Below are positions 24,941-37,694 of a stretch of 64,000 nucleotides of DNA, in pieces. Position 1 is the stretch's first letter. Each line of letters starts with the position of its first letter. Below the pieces are notes generated by a model that made no database searches, was not told the origin of the DNA, and was given only the letters and a program-made list of their open reading frames with translations. Source of the stretch: Ophiodon elongatus (lineage: Eukaryota; Chordata; Actinopteri; Perciformes; Hexagrammidae); the NCBI GenBank assembly GCA_016806645.1, contig JACSYO010001682.1, positions 2,388,501 through 2,452,500 of the forward strand, written 5' to 3'. Position numbers and translations under genes: made by a program.

Positions 24941-27900
24941 GGAAAGACAGACCGAGGGCTGGGTGAAGTCGTAGCGAGCCCTGCCGTTGTTTGGATGTCC
25001 TTTAGCTGGAAGGAAGGACAGACAGATAAACAGAGATAAGGACGTGAAGGAGAGAGGGGTAAACAGGCCTGCCAATTATAGAAAGAGCCAGGATGGGCAT
25101 GGTCTTTGGTACAACGAAGAAAGAACAGAAGGAAAAAGCAAGTAAGAACTGAAAGAAAGAAAGGGAAAATAGTCAGCATCAATCCATTTGGTTAATGTAC
25201 AATCAGAGTTGTGGGTTGATATGGATATGGTTATAGATTGTCCAAATTATATTCAGTCTAATTGGGTAGGGTCCTGTTATATTGCTGCTAGTCTCTGGCC
25301 TGTGTGTCAATATTTCTCATGCCGAAGTGAATCAAGTAGTAGTTATAATCATTACAATAAAACTGGGGTTGAGACGGTTTAATGGTTTAAGTGCAGAGTC
25401 AATGTGTTGCTCTTTTCAACCACAGCTGCTTGTTAAAAGGCGGTAAACCATCATGCTGACAGTGTGGATGTCTGCTCCCTGTTTGGGTCCGCTCAGGTGA
25501 GTCTAAATCGGGTCTAATAATCCTCGGGTTGAACTCAGACTGGGTCGGACTATCCACAAGTCACTTTCAGATCTCCAGTTTGAAAATGAATCCATGAACA
25601 TTGGATTCGGACGTTTTCCGCGGTTCTAATTCATCAAGACATAAAGAGGATTATTAGATAGCCTTGAGGAGCGGAGGTAAAAATGATACATCCCATATGC
25701 GATGAAAGCACGTGTCAGTCAAAGACTGGGTTTGTGACACGATATGTGGCTCAACAGTTCCACGCAATCGTAAACCAAGTGTTAACAACCGCACACATTT
25801 TGTCATTCATCGGCACCTTCTATCACACGACACTTTACTGAGCACCGTTTAGTTCATCGGAAAGTACCGCGACTCAGCAAAAGTTGCTCCTGTGCTATTT
25901 GCACGTATTTAAATGAATAAATATGCAAATTTGCCCCCTTCATTGCAAAAACACAAAGATCAGCGCGAACAGCCAAATGCAGTTAGAGTGAAATATTAGC
26001 ATCTTCAGAAAGTTGGTAACGGAAGCGCATTCATAAGACTTTCAAGGGATCATGGAAGTAAAGTTTCTCACTGTCATGTTTAAATTCCCTGCCTGAAGTT
26101 TTGAGAAATGCCTCTGCACCTCGTAAGTCGGAAAATGTCCTTATTCTTTTTCTCTCTGCCATTGTTGTGCCTATTGTTTTCTTAGCTCTTGCTAGGGCAA
26201 CATTTATAAAACACTTTTCCAAATGGATAATATCAATCAGATGCAAAAGAAAAAGGGCGACAGCTGCAAAACGTTATTGGCGTGGTCGCCAATATCATTA
26301 GCAATATCTTTTGTGAATCCAACCTTGAGGCGAGGCAGATAGCGGTCCCAAATTCCTGGTGCCATCAGCGGGCCGCAATCGATTCTTTGTGAATGAGCCT
26401 GTGAGTGTTAGCTAAATAAATGAGACCGCTTTAGAATGTGGCAGCAAAGGCCACACTCTCTGTCCAATATACAACTGGTTTTACAATCTAAATAATTACT
26501 GGGCGATAAAATGCATCATCTTAGGATCGAATATATTTGAAAGGTCAACTGTTGAACAAGACGTTAACAGTTGAAAGAAAGCAAATGAAGGCAGAGCACC
26601 CTGCTGAGTAAAATGCAACGACAGTGCTCCACCTTGCTCAGCAGATGCCTAACGTGGAAGCCACTGCCTGCAGCTGCAGTTGTTCCTCTGAGCCTTGTAA
26701 ACCCATCTGAATGATACTCGTGATGACGGTAAAAAAGAGGGTTAACGGCTTGTGTCTCTCCCATAAGGAGAGAGCGAGAGAAATAGAACCCAGTGAGTAG
26801 ACAGGTCCCAGGTGGCCATGGAGACTCACACCGTTGCCAAGTTAAGGAGGGAAAGTCGAAGCAGACCTTAGACTCCAACATCCTGATGTGCGTACACTGA
26901 CAACGTCTGCCAAAAAAGCTCCCTTTTTCTAGTTAAATGTGTGGGCTGGTGTCAAGTTGGGAGGTCTCGACTTCGCTGGGGTTTTCAGACTAAATCGTCT
27001 CTCGACGGCTGATTCACATATTTAAACACCTGAAACACCTTTTAAACAGGTATTGCCAGTTAAAACCTCTGTGTTACTTTGGGGTATTCAAAAACCAATA
27101 TGGCACCATTTATGTTAATACGAGCATATGCATTGAGAGCATACTGTATGATGTATGTGCCTGTTGACGACATGGTGGGTGAAGGCGCATCCAGGAGCGT
27201 TCCTTCCACTGAAATAAGCCGGAATAAATGAAGGCAGAAGTCTGATTAGTTGGATGCTAAATGAAATGGTTGAGGAGAAGAGCAATGTGATCCACGGATG
27301 TCATTAACGATGGATTGATTATGGATTTTTCAGCTGACTAAATGCACCCGTGTGAAAAAAAATGCATGCTGTTTCTTTCCTTTTAATCCACATTCGGGCT
27401 GTTTTTGATTTTCTTTTATTCATTTTCAGAACGCAGGAAGCCAGAACACTGTCTTACTTATGTGCCGTGTGACAAAGGGAACGGGTGAATGATGTGTCTT
27501 GGAAGAGGCTTTTGAATCTGTATGAGTTAGGAAATAGAATACTTTCAATGGTTTTGCAGATATATCAGAAATATGGCGGCAAGATATGAGCAAATAATGT
27601 ATTACAAGCTTATTAAATGAGAGAAAAGGGGGCTCCATATCAGTTCTATATATATGCTTGGTCATATGGCCAACGCTAAACACACTGTACCAACAACCCA
27701 AAATCAGTTGCATGGATTGGTAATGAAACAACCTTTTTCTGGTTCAGAAGCGGTCCAACACTCTACTGTTTCCGCTCCCAACGACGTGGATGTGTTGTAC
27801 AGCCACACGCAACACTCAGCACAGCTGCTGTTGCCCGCAAGCGGCTGCCTTCCAATATGGCCACCAGAAGGACTGTTACATCACCTGAAAGCCCTCGCCG

Positions 27901-28633
27901 TTAAACAAGCGAGGCTTGTTGCAGGCTTTTAGTGCTTTCGTTTCTATTGCTTTCGCTGAGAACAAGCTGAAACCTCACGGCGAGCTAAGACGGATTCCTC
28001 CTCTCTGCCGGACAGCCGTGAACACAGAGAGCAAGGATGTTTACAGGGGGAGTCGAGAAAGAAGAGCAGAAAGGTGTAAAACACCTGAGGCTTCCTTTTG
28101 GAGGAAGAAAAGATGATGATGAGATCAGCGTCCTGTCTCTTCCTGTGTGTCTGACGCTTTATAAACCGGCTATTTCACTCCAGTGACCAGAGGGGAAGTC
28201 TTTTATGCACTAATATTTTTTTTTATTGCATGCAGTTAACAAAATAAACACAAAGAAGCATGTAGAAAAACAGCGTCTACAAAAAGAATACATTACTCAC
28301 TGAATGTTAAGTTCAAGGTTGTCGAGTCAAAAAACAACGATTATATTTGACAGTTTGATGAATTAGATGGAAAGACCATATTAACAACTTCAGATTAAAG
28401 CCACAAGTGTTCCAAAATGGTGATACAATAAATGCAATGTCATGCCCCAAAACAAAAAAGGAACAGCCAACCGTGCACTGGCTTCACCCCCGTGTCAAGA
28501 TCCTGTTGCTGCAACTCGGCCGGCTGAGAAGAGTACAGCAGCAATGTTGCTTCTGGCTGTACGAAAAAAAAGGCTGAGGAGACATTCAAGGTCAAACATT
28601 AAGAGTGACTCATCAAATCGTCCTCCATACACA

Positions 28634-28635
<2 letters not shown>

Positions 28636-28696
<61 letters not shown>

Positions 28697-28703
28697 CGTG
28701 TGT
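28636..28703. repeat. (GT)n microsatellite
   Basis: About 32 units, ending in GCGT words. Confidence 0.96.
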
Positions 28704-28779
28704 CCAAGCATGTGCGCAGAAGTCAACAGGCACGTCGGTAGTGTTTTATTTGTACTGGATGGTGCTTGAGGCGTGTATG

Positions 28780-28827
28780 CCCCCCCCACCCCCCCGCCCC
28801 ACCACCACCACCACCACCACCACCACC
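28780..28827. repeat. C-rich run and (ACC)n
   Basis: C7-A-C7-G-C4, then about ten ACC units; the G-rich complement could form a quadruplex. Confidence 0.9.
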
Positions 28828-29722
28828 TCTCTCACTGCCTGACTGTGTTTCATTGTAAGTGTGAGAGAGCGTGAGCGTATCTTAATGAAATCTGACGGTG
28901 AATTGTGACAATCAGCGGAGGAGCATCCTGCAGAGGTTAATACGCCGTACTCCTCACAGCGGCAGCGGGCGGCCTTGAGCGCGCGCGCGCACGTTCACAC
29001 ACACGTACACACCAATTCTCCTCTGTGTTTTTATTCTCCTAAACTTTGCAGCTTTTAATGAGATGTCACTCACCATGTTTCTTTTACACCGCTCGCACTC
29101 AGCCGTTGCTCGGTCCGGCATTCTCTGTACCATAACTGAATCAGTCATTGTCCTCACAGAGGAAGCAACATCTCCACAGCTAATTTGCAGTAACCGCTTC
29201 TAATCGGTGCCTTGGGAGCATGCTTCAATTTCTTTTTTTTTTTAATTAAGAGGATATTATCAAGGTTTTAATAAACCAGGCTCCCCTTTGTTGGCCAAAT
29301 TTAGACTGGCGCTGTTGTAACAACCGTAGCAGATGGAGAGGTGATAGTAGCCGTAATATTAGCAGTAGCAGCACTTTTTATTTGGACTAATAATAATAAT
29401 AAGGGTAATAATAGTAACAGTCACAACAGTTACAATTGTAGGAGTTTTCACTCTGCCAGGAGTACAGTTTACATCACATCTTTTGGGATATTCTAATATT
29501 GAATTTGTTCGATAGCTCTGTTTTGTGTATTTTTAAAAGAAATCAATCCTGAATTAAACATCTGTAGCTTTGGTTTTGAATTAGCAGCGTCAGCATTTAA
29601 AATCCCCACTGAACCAGCCTTACTCTGTTTCCAAGACCGGAGTCATGTTGCTCAGACCATCTGCTGTCTAACCCTGCCCAACCGACACAGATCACTGCAC
29701 TACCACCCCAGGATTATGGCAT

Positions 29723-29723
<1 letters not shown>

Positions 29724-29772
<49 letters not shown>
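29724..29772. repeat. (CA)n microsatellite
   Basis: About 24 CA units. Confidence 0.96.
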
Positions 29773-29775
<3 letters not shown>

Positions 29776-30019
29776 GCATCTTAGCTTTAATGTTGCTGCC
29801 AAGCGATGAGTGTATTTGTGTGTGTTACTTGGAGTGACTTGATGAACCGGACTGGTGCAGACACACTCACATTTCTGGCAAAAACAATCCAATTTCGCCA
29901 ATTAGCCAACTCGATAATAAAAGGAAATACGATGGCATACATTCTCTGTGTGCGTTTGTTCGTGTTTTACAAAGGGTTTAACCTGAGCCAGGCCATACAA
30001 CAATGACAGCAATCATATC

Positions 30020-30178
30020 CCATCGATACAGGGTTGGTAGTATAAAGCTGTTAAAAAGTGTATTTTGTTTTTAATGCACTGGTATTGGATCGGTACTCAG
30101 TCTTGGGCAATCTTTAAGTTCCGGTATCCAAATTGGTATTGGGAATGAAAAAAAACTATTGTATCGTAACATCTCTAG
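30020..30178. repeat. Related GGTATCG-type interspersed repeat
   Basis: 'aatgcactggtattggatcg', 'ggtactcagtcttgggcaat' and 'attgtatcgtaacatctcta' are typical of the family at 17284-17530. Orientation and exact ends are uncertain. Confidence 0.5.
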
Positions 30179-30439
30179 TGTACTGTCTTTGTACACGTAT
30201 CAATATACTGTAATTGATTGCCCAGTGTCTTCAGCAAAATATCATAAAATATTGACATACATTCAGAAATGTTGGAAGAGCAGGCAGGAGGATATTAGCA
30301 GGTGATGTCGTGGTTAAAAAAAAAAAGAGGAGTTTTTCAAATGTGTCCGTCAGCATTTGAATACAATTTTGTAGAATTTTTTTTGTATGATGCTGTGGTT
30401 CGTTCTGCAGCACTACAGAATATGACTGGCAAACACTGT

Positions 30440-30441
<2 letters not shown>

Positions 30442-30477
<36 letters not shown>
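30442..30477. repeat. (AC)n microsatellite
   Basis: About 18 units. Confidence 0.95.
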
Positions 30478-30479
<2 letters not shown>

Positions 30480-30606
30480 CAGTACAGTATTTCACTATCT
30501 CTGTATCTTCCAATCCCTTCGTCCAGAAATACATGGAGAGCTCAGAGGTCTATTTCTGACTCACTTTGACACTGAAGTCAGTCAGGCATTGCTGATGACA
30601 TGCCCG

Positions 30607-30607
<1 letters not shown>

Positions 30608-30677
<70 letters not shown>
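30608..30677. repeat. (CA)n microsatellite
   Basis: About 35 uninterrupted units, 130 bp from the previous CA array. Confidence 0.96.
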
Positions 30678-30679
<2 letters not shown>

Positions 30680-33600
30680 AAGGCTAAGTAATACATTTGT
30701 TTAAAGGCATTCTCCTGACAATGCAAAATGACATGCTGCCCGCTCCGTTTCCCAGCGCTCCCTCTGACAACAACCAGAAGCTTCGGTCCTGATTTACCGT
30801 GGACAGGCTACAAAATCAGACTTATTCCTTTAAAATAATTTTAAAATAATTCCCCACCAACTTCTTACAAGCCATTGCCCTGAATTATAATTTATATAAA
30901 ACTTGTTGCCGTAGCAGCAAAACCCCTACATTGCCTTCTTTTTGACAGAGGCACTACAATAAAAAGGCAAAACCATCAGAGGGTATAACTTTCCAAAAAA
31001 AAAATCATGACAGCGAAATCCTTGCAGAGCCTGAACTACACAAAGGGCCGGAAAGCAGCTTTGTGGGATTAAAAATTACTGCAAGAAGTCTTAAATGACA
31101 GTGGCAGCAAACAAGTCTTGCGTCACAAATCATGAAATTCAATGCCACAGGAGAATAGCAATCAATGACTGATTTACTGACAGAGCATGAAGTCCCTGCA
31201 AAAGCGAGTAGAGCCAATGGTTGACTGGAAGCTGCACTGACAGCGCCGCAGCACACTGTGTTTTTCTATCAGTGCATTACTAAAGAGCAGATAATCATCA
31301 GAAATCAGAAGATTCAGAGAGGAAGGGGTCAGTCAAAATGGGCAAACATTTAACAAGGAAAGTAAGGTTGTTCGGTTCACAGCGTCGGTGGGGACGCATA
31401 TTAAACGGGCGGGTCTTTGGGTTCTCCCCCAGAACATGTTGAGAGTACAAAAAAAAAGAAATTTCCTGCATTCTGGGGAATTTTTCTGCTTCAATTTATG
31501 GTGTGTGAAGGAAAACAGAAAAACCAGGGGCCAGATGACCTTTCAAAATATAATAATATAAAGGGTATATAATGCAGTAAGGCTCTCAGACATTCTTTCA
31601 ACTTCTCTCATTGTAAAATCGCGCAATTTTGTGAGCATAAAGTCGTAATATTTCCAGAAAAGAAATCAACCTGCACTATAAAAAGCGAAACTGACCGAAA
31701 ACACTTCTGAACAGGCCGAAAATGTCACCGTTGTGAGGTTTATTGTCCAGACAAAATGTTAACGTCACCTCTTCGGAGCACACGCGAAATCCACTTCATC
31801 ACAAACATTCAAACCAGCAGTTCAAACCCCGCGGAGCACAGAGAGGTATATGCTCCTGACGACTGTATGCTACCGACACTCGTGATCCCGGCTGATGAAA
31901 TTAGCATCATGTTGTAGAAATCCAGGATAACATTAAATGACATTAAAGAATGACACAACAGAGCGTCAACGGTTTCCAACCAGTTTGTGCGTACAGTTCA
32001 TCATCATGTAGTTTTGAATGCGTCTAATCGTTGCAGTGAACACGACTGGAGACACAAACCCCGCCTTCTCCAGTCACCTCCCCACCACAGATAGCCGTCT
32101 CGTTGATGTCAGTCTCAAGCGGTTTCACGCCTTTCTCATGCAGAGAGGCGGCGTGCCGAGGCCCCGACCTCCTCTAGCCGCGGTCACGACGCTCACACCC
32201 AAAGCTTTGGTGGGGACGCGTCCACGTGCAGACCTGCGCCCCTTGAGCAAAGGAACAGGACGTTCAGCGTGTGTAGCAGTGTCAAAACTTTAAAAGGGAA
32301 GCGATCTTGATCAACCACAACGCTCAAAGTAAGAACATAGAAAGACACTCGGGATTAAAGTAGGCCAGTCGGAGCATGAGATGAAAAATTCAGATGCCTC
32401 AGTAACTCTCGAGCCAATCCCGAGACGGAGCAGGCTGGAAATCAGTCAGCCCGTAATGTGTCGGCGAGCTGCTCAGAGAGGTCTCGAGGTTTCCATTTAT
32501 TCCTGAATGCCGCTCGTGGCCCCACGGAGATCAGCGGTCAGCGTGAGCAGATGGCCCCGCGTGCTATCGGCCCGTTCCGTGGCTTTGTTGTGGGGCTTAT
32601 CACAGCAAGGCGTGTGAGATATACGTGACTCGAATGTGACGCCCGTGGGAATCACGTGACTTCACAAGTGAAAACGCCATTCGCTACCGTTTTAGTTGGT
32701 GAACGCCCCGTAGATGGAGGCCCTGTTCACCTCTTTTCTTCTGCAACTTTATGCTTGACATACTTATTTCCCCTTCAATGGGTTCCTCAATGATTCATTG
32801 GATTTACAACAGAGGCACGTATCACATACTGTGTGAAACTGCAACTCAGTAATCTGTGATGCACTCGTCCGATTGCCCAACAAATTCACAACCACACGAA
32901 ATGCCCCTAAAACTGGCCCCGAACGGAGACATCGCACTCTTTACACAGCTTTACAGCACTGCATCATGATGCATTCCAACGTTAATATTTCATAATTCAC
33001 AATGTCATACAAGTAATCCTTGGCAGAGGGTTACAAAATGCTGCTGCATGTTTTGGACACAGAGAAATGACCTGGAATGTGAAAGAAATGCATTGTGCAT
33101 TCATAATGCATATTTAGCACAACCGATGAGGCAATGTTTTGTGCATAATTTTTCCCCCTCAACAATGATTTTTTTGGGAACCTTTTTTTGGGGGGAGGGG
33201 GGTGGTTGACATTGTTCTATGCTCTTTTGGTAATTTGCAGGTCAAAATACATCTACATATAAAATGTGGCTGGAATAAAACTATTTTTATCACGGAGGTA
33301 AATTAATTTATATGCTGATGAACCAACGGAGATGCGTTACCTCGACATCTTCATATTTTTCCCTTTTCAGACAACTTTTCAAACAAATGTTACCCAGTGT
33401 TAACCCAGAGTTCAGCCAAAGATAAAGAGGTTTTAACTACTATTCCACTTTGCCAACCTGCCACAAATCACAAAATTGCTTGCAAAAAAGTGTTAATTTG
33501 ATTACCGTCATTTGAAGTAATAACAACCCAATGGGGGAAAGCTTAGACGTTTCTAGATTCTAGATAATGGGAGGGGCTCAAGGCATGTGCATGACTGCAT

Positions 33601-35269
33601 AAAAATCTATCTGTTGGTCGAAATTGTTTCGTATAATGTGCCTACTGGTAAAAATAAAACTTTAAACAGTAAGTTATTACGGAATTATAACGTATGCAAT
33701 ATCCTTGGTGTTTATTGTCAGAAATAGGTGAACAGGATGTTATGATGTGGAGAATTATCTGACAAGATGAAAAGGCTTCTTTACCGTTTCAATGTGACTT
33801 TTTAAGGAGCCCACACCGCACCGAGGCCTGGCACACACCTATAGCCTGCGAGGCTGCTGAATTATGATTTTTTTTTCAGCCTCCACTTCCTCAGCAACAA
33901 AGAGAAATATGCAGAGCACAAATCGTATGTCAGTGTCAGTCGCAAATCCTCGGGAGTACATAACCAACAAGCTGGGGGAGTCAAAGCCTTCGGCAGCAAA
34001 GAGGAGGCCAGCGGCTCCCTGAGACCTCCACCTCGATGATAGACACACTGGAGCCACAGACGTGCTTTGACCCCAGGTGAATGTGGTGCAGAGGCTGCTG
34101 CTCTGTACAAGTTTAAACACTGTCATTTTTGCAAGTGAGAGATAAAAGCACTGCTCCTCAGGGCAAAAAAAAAAAAAACTTTTCAAATGCCCTTGAAAGC
34201 TGAGTCGTTGTGGCTACAGCACATTCTACATAGTCAGCTGGGTCAAAGCAAATGTTTAACTGAAATAACTCTGGCTAATGAGCTCCTGGATCTAATATAT
34301 TAACAGTGCACGTCTTTCCCCAGAACTACATGCTGTATCAATAAATATTTAAGAGTAATGTACATCAAAAGGCACTGGGAATTTCCTATTCAGCACACAT
34401 ACACTCTGGCAAAAAGGGATGAAATGCAACATTCTAAATAGGCAAATAAGGAGGGAGCAAAGGGAATTGTGTAGACAGCAAACGATCAGAAGATGCCACG
34501 TTAACAACACGGCCGTGTCTTACTTTCAATCTGTGTGTCTCATTTCCAAGTAGTGCTTGTCATCGTGAAAGATCAAAGTTAGGAGGAAGTGCCTGATTTA
34601 GCTGCATGAGTATTTATGAAGCACCCCCTACGGAACCACATTAAAATGGGCAAGTGAAACAAAATGCCTGCACAGTCTCTGCTGCTACAGGTGATTAATG
34701 ACGGATCCGATTGTAGTCGTGGCTAATGAGCCGATATTGATGGATGCAGCATCCAAACAGTCCGGGTCCGCCTTCGGGCAGCTCCCACCTCCCTCCTCCC
34801 GAGCGCGCGCCGGGAATCTTCTCCCAACTCCGTTGCGGGATTTCACCGTTTTAGGTTTAAGGCTTCTTTGCTGTGTTTTTTTTTGCTTCAATGAGTGCTT
34901 TTTTTTTCTTGGATTTTTTTTTAAATCACGTGTTTTAAGATATTTAGGAACAAGCAGTGGCTGGATTTTAATTTGGTGTGCGATTTAAATGCCAAGTGGC
35001 GTGCGTTTGAATTAAAAGCCACGAGTCACCTCGTATTCCCACACGCACCCCAAAAAACACCCCGGTTTTAGTCAGCAGTGTGAATCAATTGTAAAAGTGT
35101 CATTGTTCCCATGTAGAAAACGAGGGCTACTTGTGCTTTACGAACGCCGAAAGTATCACAACGTTTTAGAAATTCAGATATGAATCACAGCATGGTTACG
35201 GCCGTCAGAGACGTCCATCAATAAGAGACCCGTTACTAAATGTGTAGCATCTCAAAGGGAGTTTGGTGC
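30678..35269. other. Gene-free stretch (presumed intron)
   Basis: Mostly unique-looking AT-rich sequence. Block 31720-32720 is GC-richer with scattered CpG, and 34790-34860 is a small CpG-rich patch; neither holds a recognised exon. Confidence 0.45.
33190..33204 (+). other. G-rich run
   Basis: GGGGGGAGGGGGGTGG; short, possible quadruplex. Confidence 0.5.
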
Positions 35270-35377
35270 CCGGGTCCTCACACGAGCGGCGGGTGTAACG
35301 TGACGGGGTCCGACCTAAAGGGGCTGGTACCCCGCTCGGGGCGAGTGCAGCACAGGCCTCACGTCGACGCTCCTTAC

Positions 35378-35539
35378 CTTAGTTAGCTGGGCTATTTTCT
35401 TGCTCATCTTCAGGTGCAGGTCTTGGGTATATTCCAAGGTGATGCCGGTTTGGAAGGACATGCTGGTTCCCGTGGACGAGCTGAATTTCCCCTGACCGGC
35501 GGGGCAGTAATACTGCTGCCAACCCGACCCGGACGCCAT
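35378..35539 (-). CDS. fam184a: FAM184A-like first coding exon (partial gene)
   Basis: This exon encodes 54 residues, read right to left. The ATG (35539-35537) is the first in its frame and has a strong context, A at -3 and G at +4. The frame upstream stays open back to a non-ATG codon, so no other start is likely. The exon ends AAG followed by GTAAGG (donor at 35377-35376), a good splice site in phase 0. The N-terminal part is Gly/Ser-rich with a WQQYY segment, and the end reads LHLKMSKKIAQLTK. That is the conserved start of the FAM184 family; WQQ-YY and YTQDLHLKM fit FAM184A better than FAM184B (from memory of the human proteins). FAM184A is a long, mostly coiled-coil protein of poorly known function, about 1100 residues in human, so only about 5 percent is here. 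Family assignment is established knowledge; strand and splice site are seen directly. Confidence 0.88.
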
Positions 35540-36045
35540 CTTCACGGGGATGATGCTCCAGATGCTCAAAGAGAGATACGGGCTGTAATGATGAACCGGA
35601 CGGCGCACGGGAGCGACGACCGGCGGAGCGGACCGGGACGGGGTCGACTCGGCGGAATTAATTAAATATCTGAAGCCTTTTTAGCCCAGAGACTGTTACA
35701 AATTGGTTTCATTTTGCTCGGGTCCGGGATACTAGTACACCGAAGGATGAATTTGGTGTTTCTTTTTGTGTTTAAGCTCCAGAAACCTTCGCTTCAACCA
35801 TCTTGTCCGTGTCCGTTTTCAGCAGTCCGAGGAGCGGGTCCGGTCGGCTGTCACCTGGCGCGGCGGTGGAGCAGCTGGCGGGCTCCCGGTCGGTCACCTT
35901 GATGCCCAAACGTCTCAAAGAGAGCCGTTAAGAGCGTCTCTTCCTCGGCTACATTGACGGAGAGCGCGTGTGGAGATTGAAGGCGCGCGCGTGCGTGCGT
36001 GCGCGAGTGTGTAGGACAGGCTCGGCGGTTGGTTGCTGCTCCTCT

Positions 36046-36060
36046 GTTGCCATGGATCAC
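36046..36060. promoter_or_regulatory. RFX half-site at the promoter edge
   Basis: GTTGCCATGGATCAC has a good first half (GTTGCC) and a poor second half. Confidence 0.25.
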
Positions 36061-36155
36061 CTCAACAGTTTATGCTGCATTCACGTAGGATGGGAGCAGC
36101 GCTGCCTTCAGGTGCTGTCGGAAAACTCCGAGAAAAAGAAAAAAAAGGACGTGTG

Positions 36156-36237
36156 AGCATACGTGAGAGATCCAGCATACGTGAGAGATCCAGCATACGT
36201 GAGAGATCCAGCATACGTGAGAGATCCAGCATACGTG
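36156..36237. repeat. 18-bp minisatellite, about 4.6 units, with five TACGTG cores
   Basis: The unit CAGCATACGTGAGAGATC repeats almost perfectly. TACGTG begins at 36160, 36178, 36196, 36214 and 36232, exactly 18 bp apart. The array lies about 620-700 bp upstream of the fam184a-like ATG, at the edge of the CpG-rich block. Because 18 is divisible by 3, it produces repetitive false ORFs on both strands (SIRERS on plus, HVCWIS on minus). RCGTG is the core of hypoxia-response and other bHLH-PAS sites; any function here is inference. Confidence 0.9.
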
Positions 36238-37694
36238 GTGACAGCGAGACGTGACGTTTAGGGTGTGGGACGTTGTTGTTTGGCAATGCCGGGATTTAAA
36301 TTTAAAATCGCACTTTGAATGAACTAAGCTCGTGCAAGTAGTTGTTTTAGGTGCACACACGAGAGGCACCACATGACCTCACGTTTCTTCAAAATAGAAT
36401 ATGCCTCATGAAGCAGACACATAGATCTATTAGTATAGGTTCAAGTCAATCAGCTGAGCTCAATTATCTTAATGTTGGTGTTTATTAGTGAGTTTTCAGT
36501 CAGCTGTCCATCATGTGTTGTGACAACAATATTTAAAAAAGTGAAGCAAGATAATATATTAAATGTTTTTTTCTGCGTTGTCGTAAAATGTCACTTTACA
36601 GCAACTTAAACCGTGACAAACTATTCTAATGGTATGTGCATATGCTCATCAGTCACTGAATACGTATTGTGTTGTTAAAAAGCCCATTAAACAAAGTAAA
36701 ATAAATAAATAAATGAAACAAATATCCAGCACAAAGAATTACCTATTATGAAAACGTTTTGGTCTCAGATAACATTTTAGAATCAAGAAAGTATTTGAGA
36801 GCATTTAAATGACTTAGCCACAGGGCTCACTTCTCAAAGATTTATTTTCTATCATCCCTTCCTTTCTAAAGATGTCACAGTTGTCACAGCTGTCGTATTG
36901 GAGTAAAGGATTTAACCAGGGGAAGTTCGATTTTACACCTAATAGTACTGGGGTGTTGACGAGATGTTTTTATCCAGTATAACAGGTAAAATACTTCAGA
37001 TTAAAGCTGTTCATCATGCTCAAGTTGACTGGCAATCATTCAGCTGTATACAGTATGTATTCCCATAAATCTATACTGGTTTTCGCCTTTACAATTGTTG
37101 TTTATCTACGGATTAATTTTAACATGGATTTAGTGTAAGATGTCTTCATCTGAAATGACCAATGTTCACAGTTGGGTAACCTTAGCTTCACAATAAGTAG
37201 ACTACATATAAATATACTGTATCTGATGAGTTGGACTCTACTATTGACCGTTTCAACGAAGAAGAAGGAAAGGTCATTCGGTCACTGAACTCACATTGGT
37301 GCCAAGCCGGTGGTAATCAACATGAATTCGATTTTAATAGAGCATCTTTGTTATCAATAACAGACCAACTATCAAACTGTTAATGATATTTAATAATATT
37401 CAGAGGGGCAAATGTTTTAATCATTGAACATTGTGCATGTTACCAATGATGATAAATCATGATGCTTCATAGTTCACAAAACTCAAAATGACAGCTACAC
37501 GTTTTGCATACACACAAGCTAAAAGCATGCACATGACATATCTGTTTCATATTATTTGTATACAATGCATTAAGTACCTGTTGTACAAAGACAAATACCA
37601 CGTCATGGACAATGACTCTTAGAGTGCTCTACATTATTTGTTTGTGCCTTGGCTAGAAGTATCCTGATCCTGAACCACACATTCTCATCCAACA
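36238..37694. other. Gene-free stretch upstream of fam184a-like exon
   Basis: AT-rich; nothing recognised beyond a CRE-like TGACGTTT close to the minisatellite (about 36253-36260). Confidence 0.45.

Larger units (their letters stand above)
22531..30019. other. Gene-free stretch (presumed intron)
   Basis: Apart from the (GT)n, (ACC)n and (CA)n arrays, the CAAT-like and non-LTR scraps and an X-box-like GTCTCCATGGTAAC (24697-24710), I see only short shadow ORFs. 26560-26880 is GC-richer than its surroundings but shows no reading frame worth naming. Confidence 0.5.
1..35377 (-). other. Presumed intron 1 of the fam184a-like gene (reaches the left edge)
   Basis: The donor at 35377 faces left and no recognisable FAM184 exon follows. 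The family's second exon encodes a long heptad-rich coiled coil starting near VIYALNT; the longest minus-strand open frames here are about 130 codons and none looks like a coiled coil. The interval holds repeats, microsatellites and motif candidates listed separately. Other short ORFs show no family signature. If the gene uses a different exon layout in this species, a short exon could be hidden here. Confidence 0.5.
35270..36060 (-). promoter_or_regulatory. CpG-rich promoter region and 5' UTR of the fam184a-like gene
   Basis: CpG dinucleotides are dense here compared with the AT-rich surroundings, and the block spans the first coding exon. Reading toward the gene there is a CCAAT box on the minus strand (ATTGG at 35702-35706), about 165 bp before the ATG. 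An alternating GCGCGCGTGCGTGCGTGCGC tract (about 35982-36003) resembles NRF1-type or Z-forming sequence, and an RFX half-site GTTGCCATGG lies at 36046-36055. I see no TATA box. The transcription start cannot be fixed from sequence. Plus-strand ORFs in the same block have no recognisable product, so a divergent gene is possible but not supported. Confidence 0.65.

Noticed and set aside
32018..32293. 91-codon plus-strand ORF in a GC-richer patch
   Set aside because: No similarity I recognise and no splice or promoter context; the raised GC content explains the open frame.
35714..35957. Plus-strand ORFs opposite the fam184a promoter
   Set aside because: GC-rich promoter sequence keeps frames open; no recognisable product or splice site, so a divergent gene is not supported.
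36062..36372. Repetitive minus-strand ORFs (HVCWIS repeats)
   Set aside because: Produced by the 18-bp minisatellite; no coding signal outside it.
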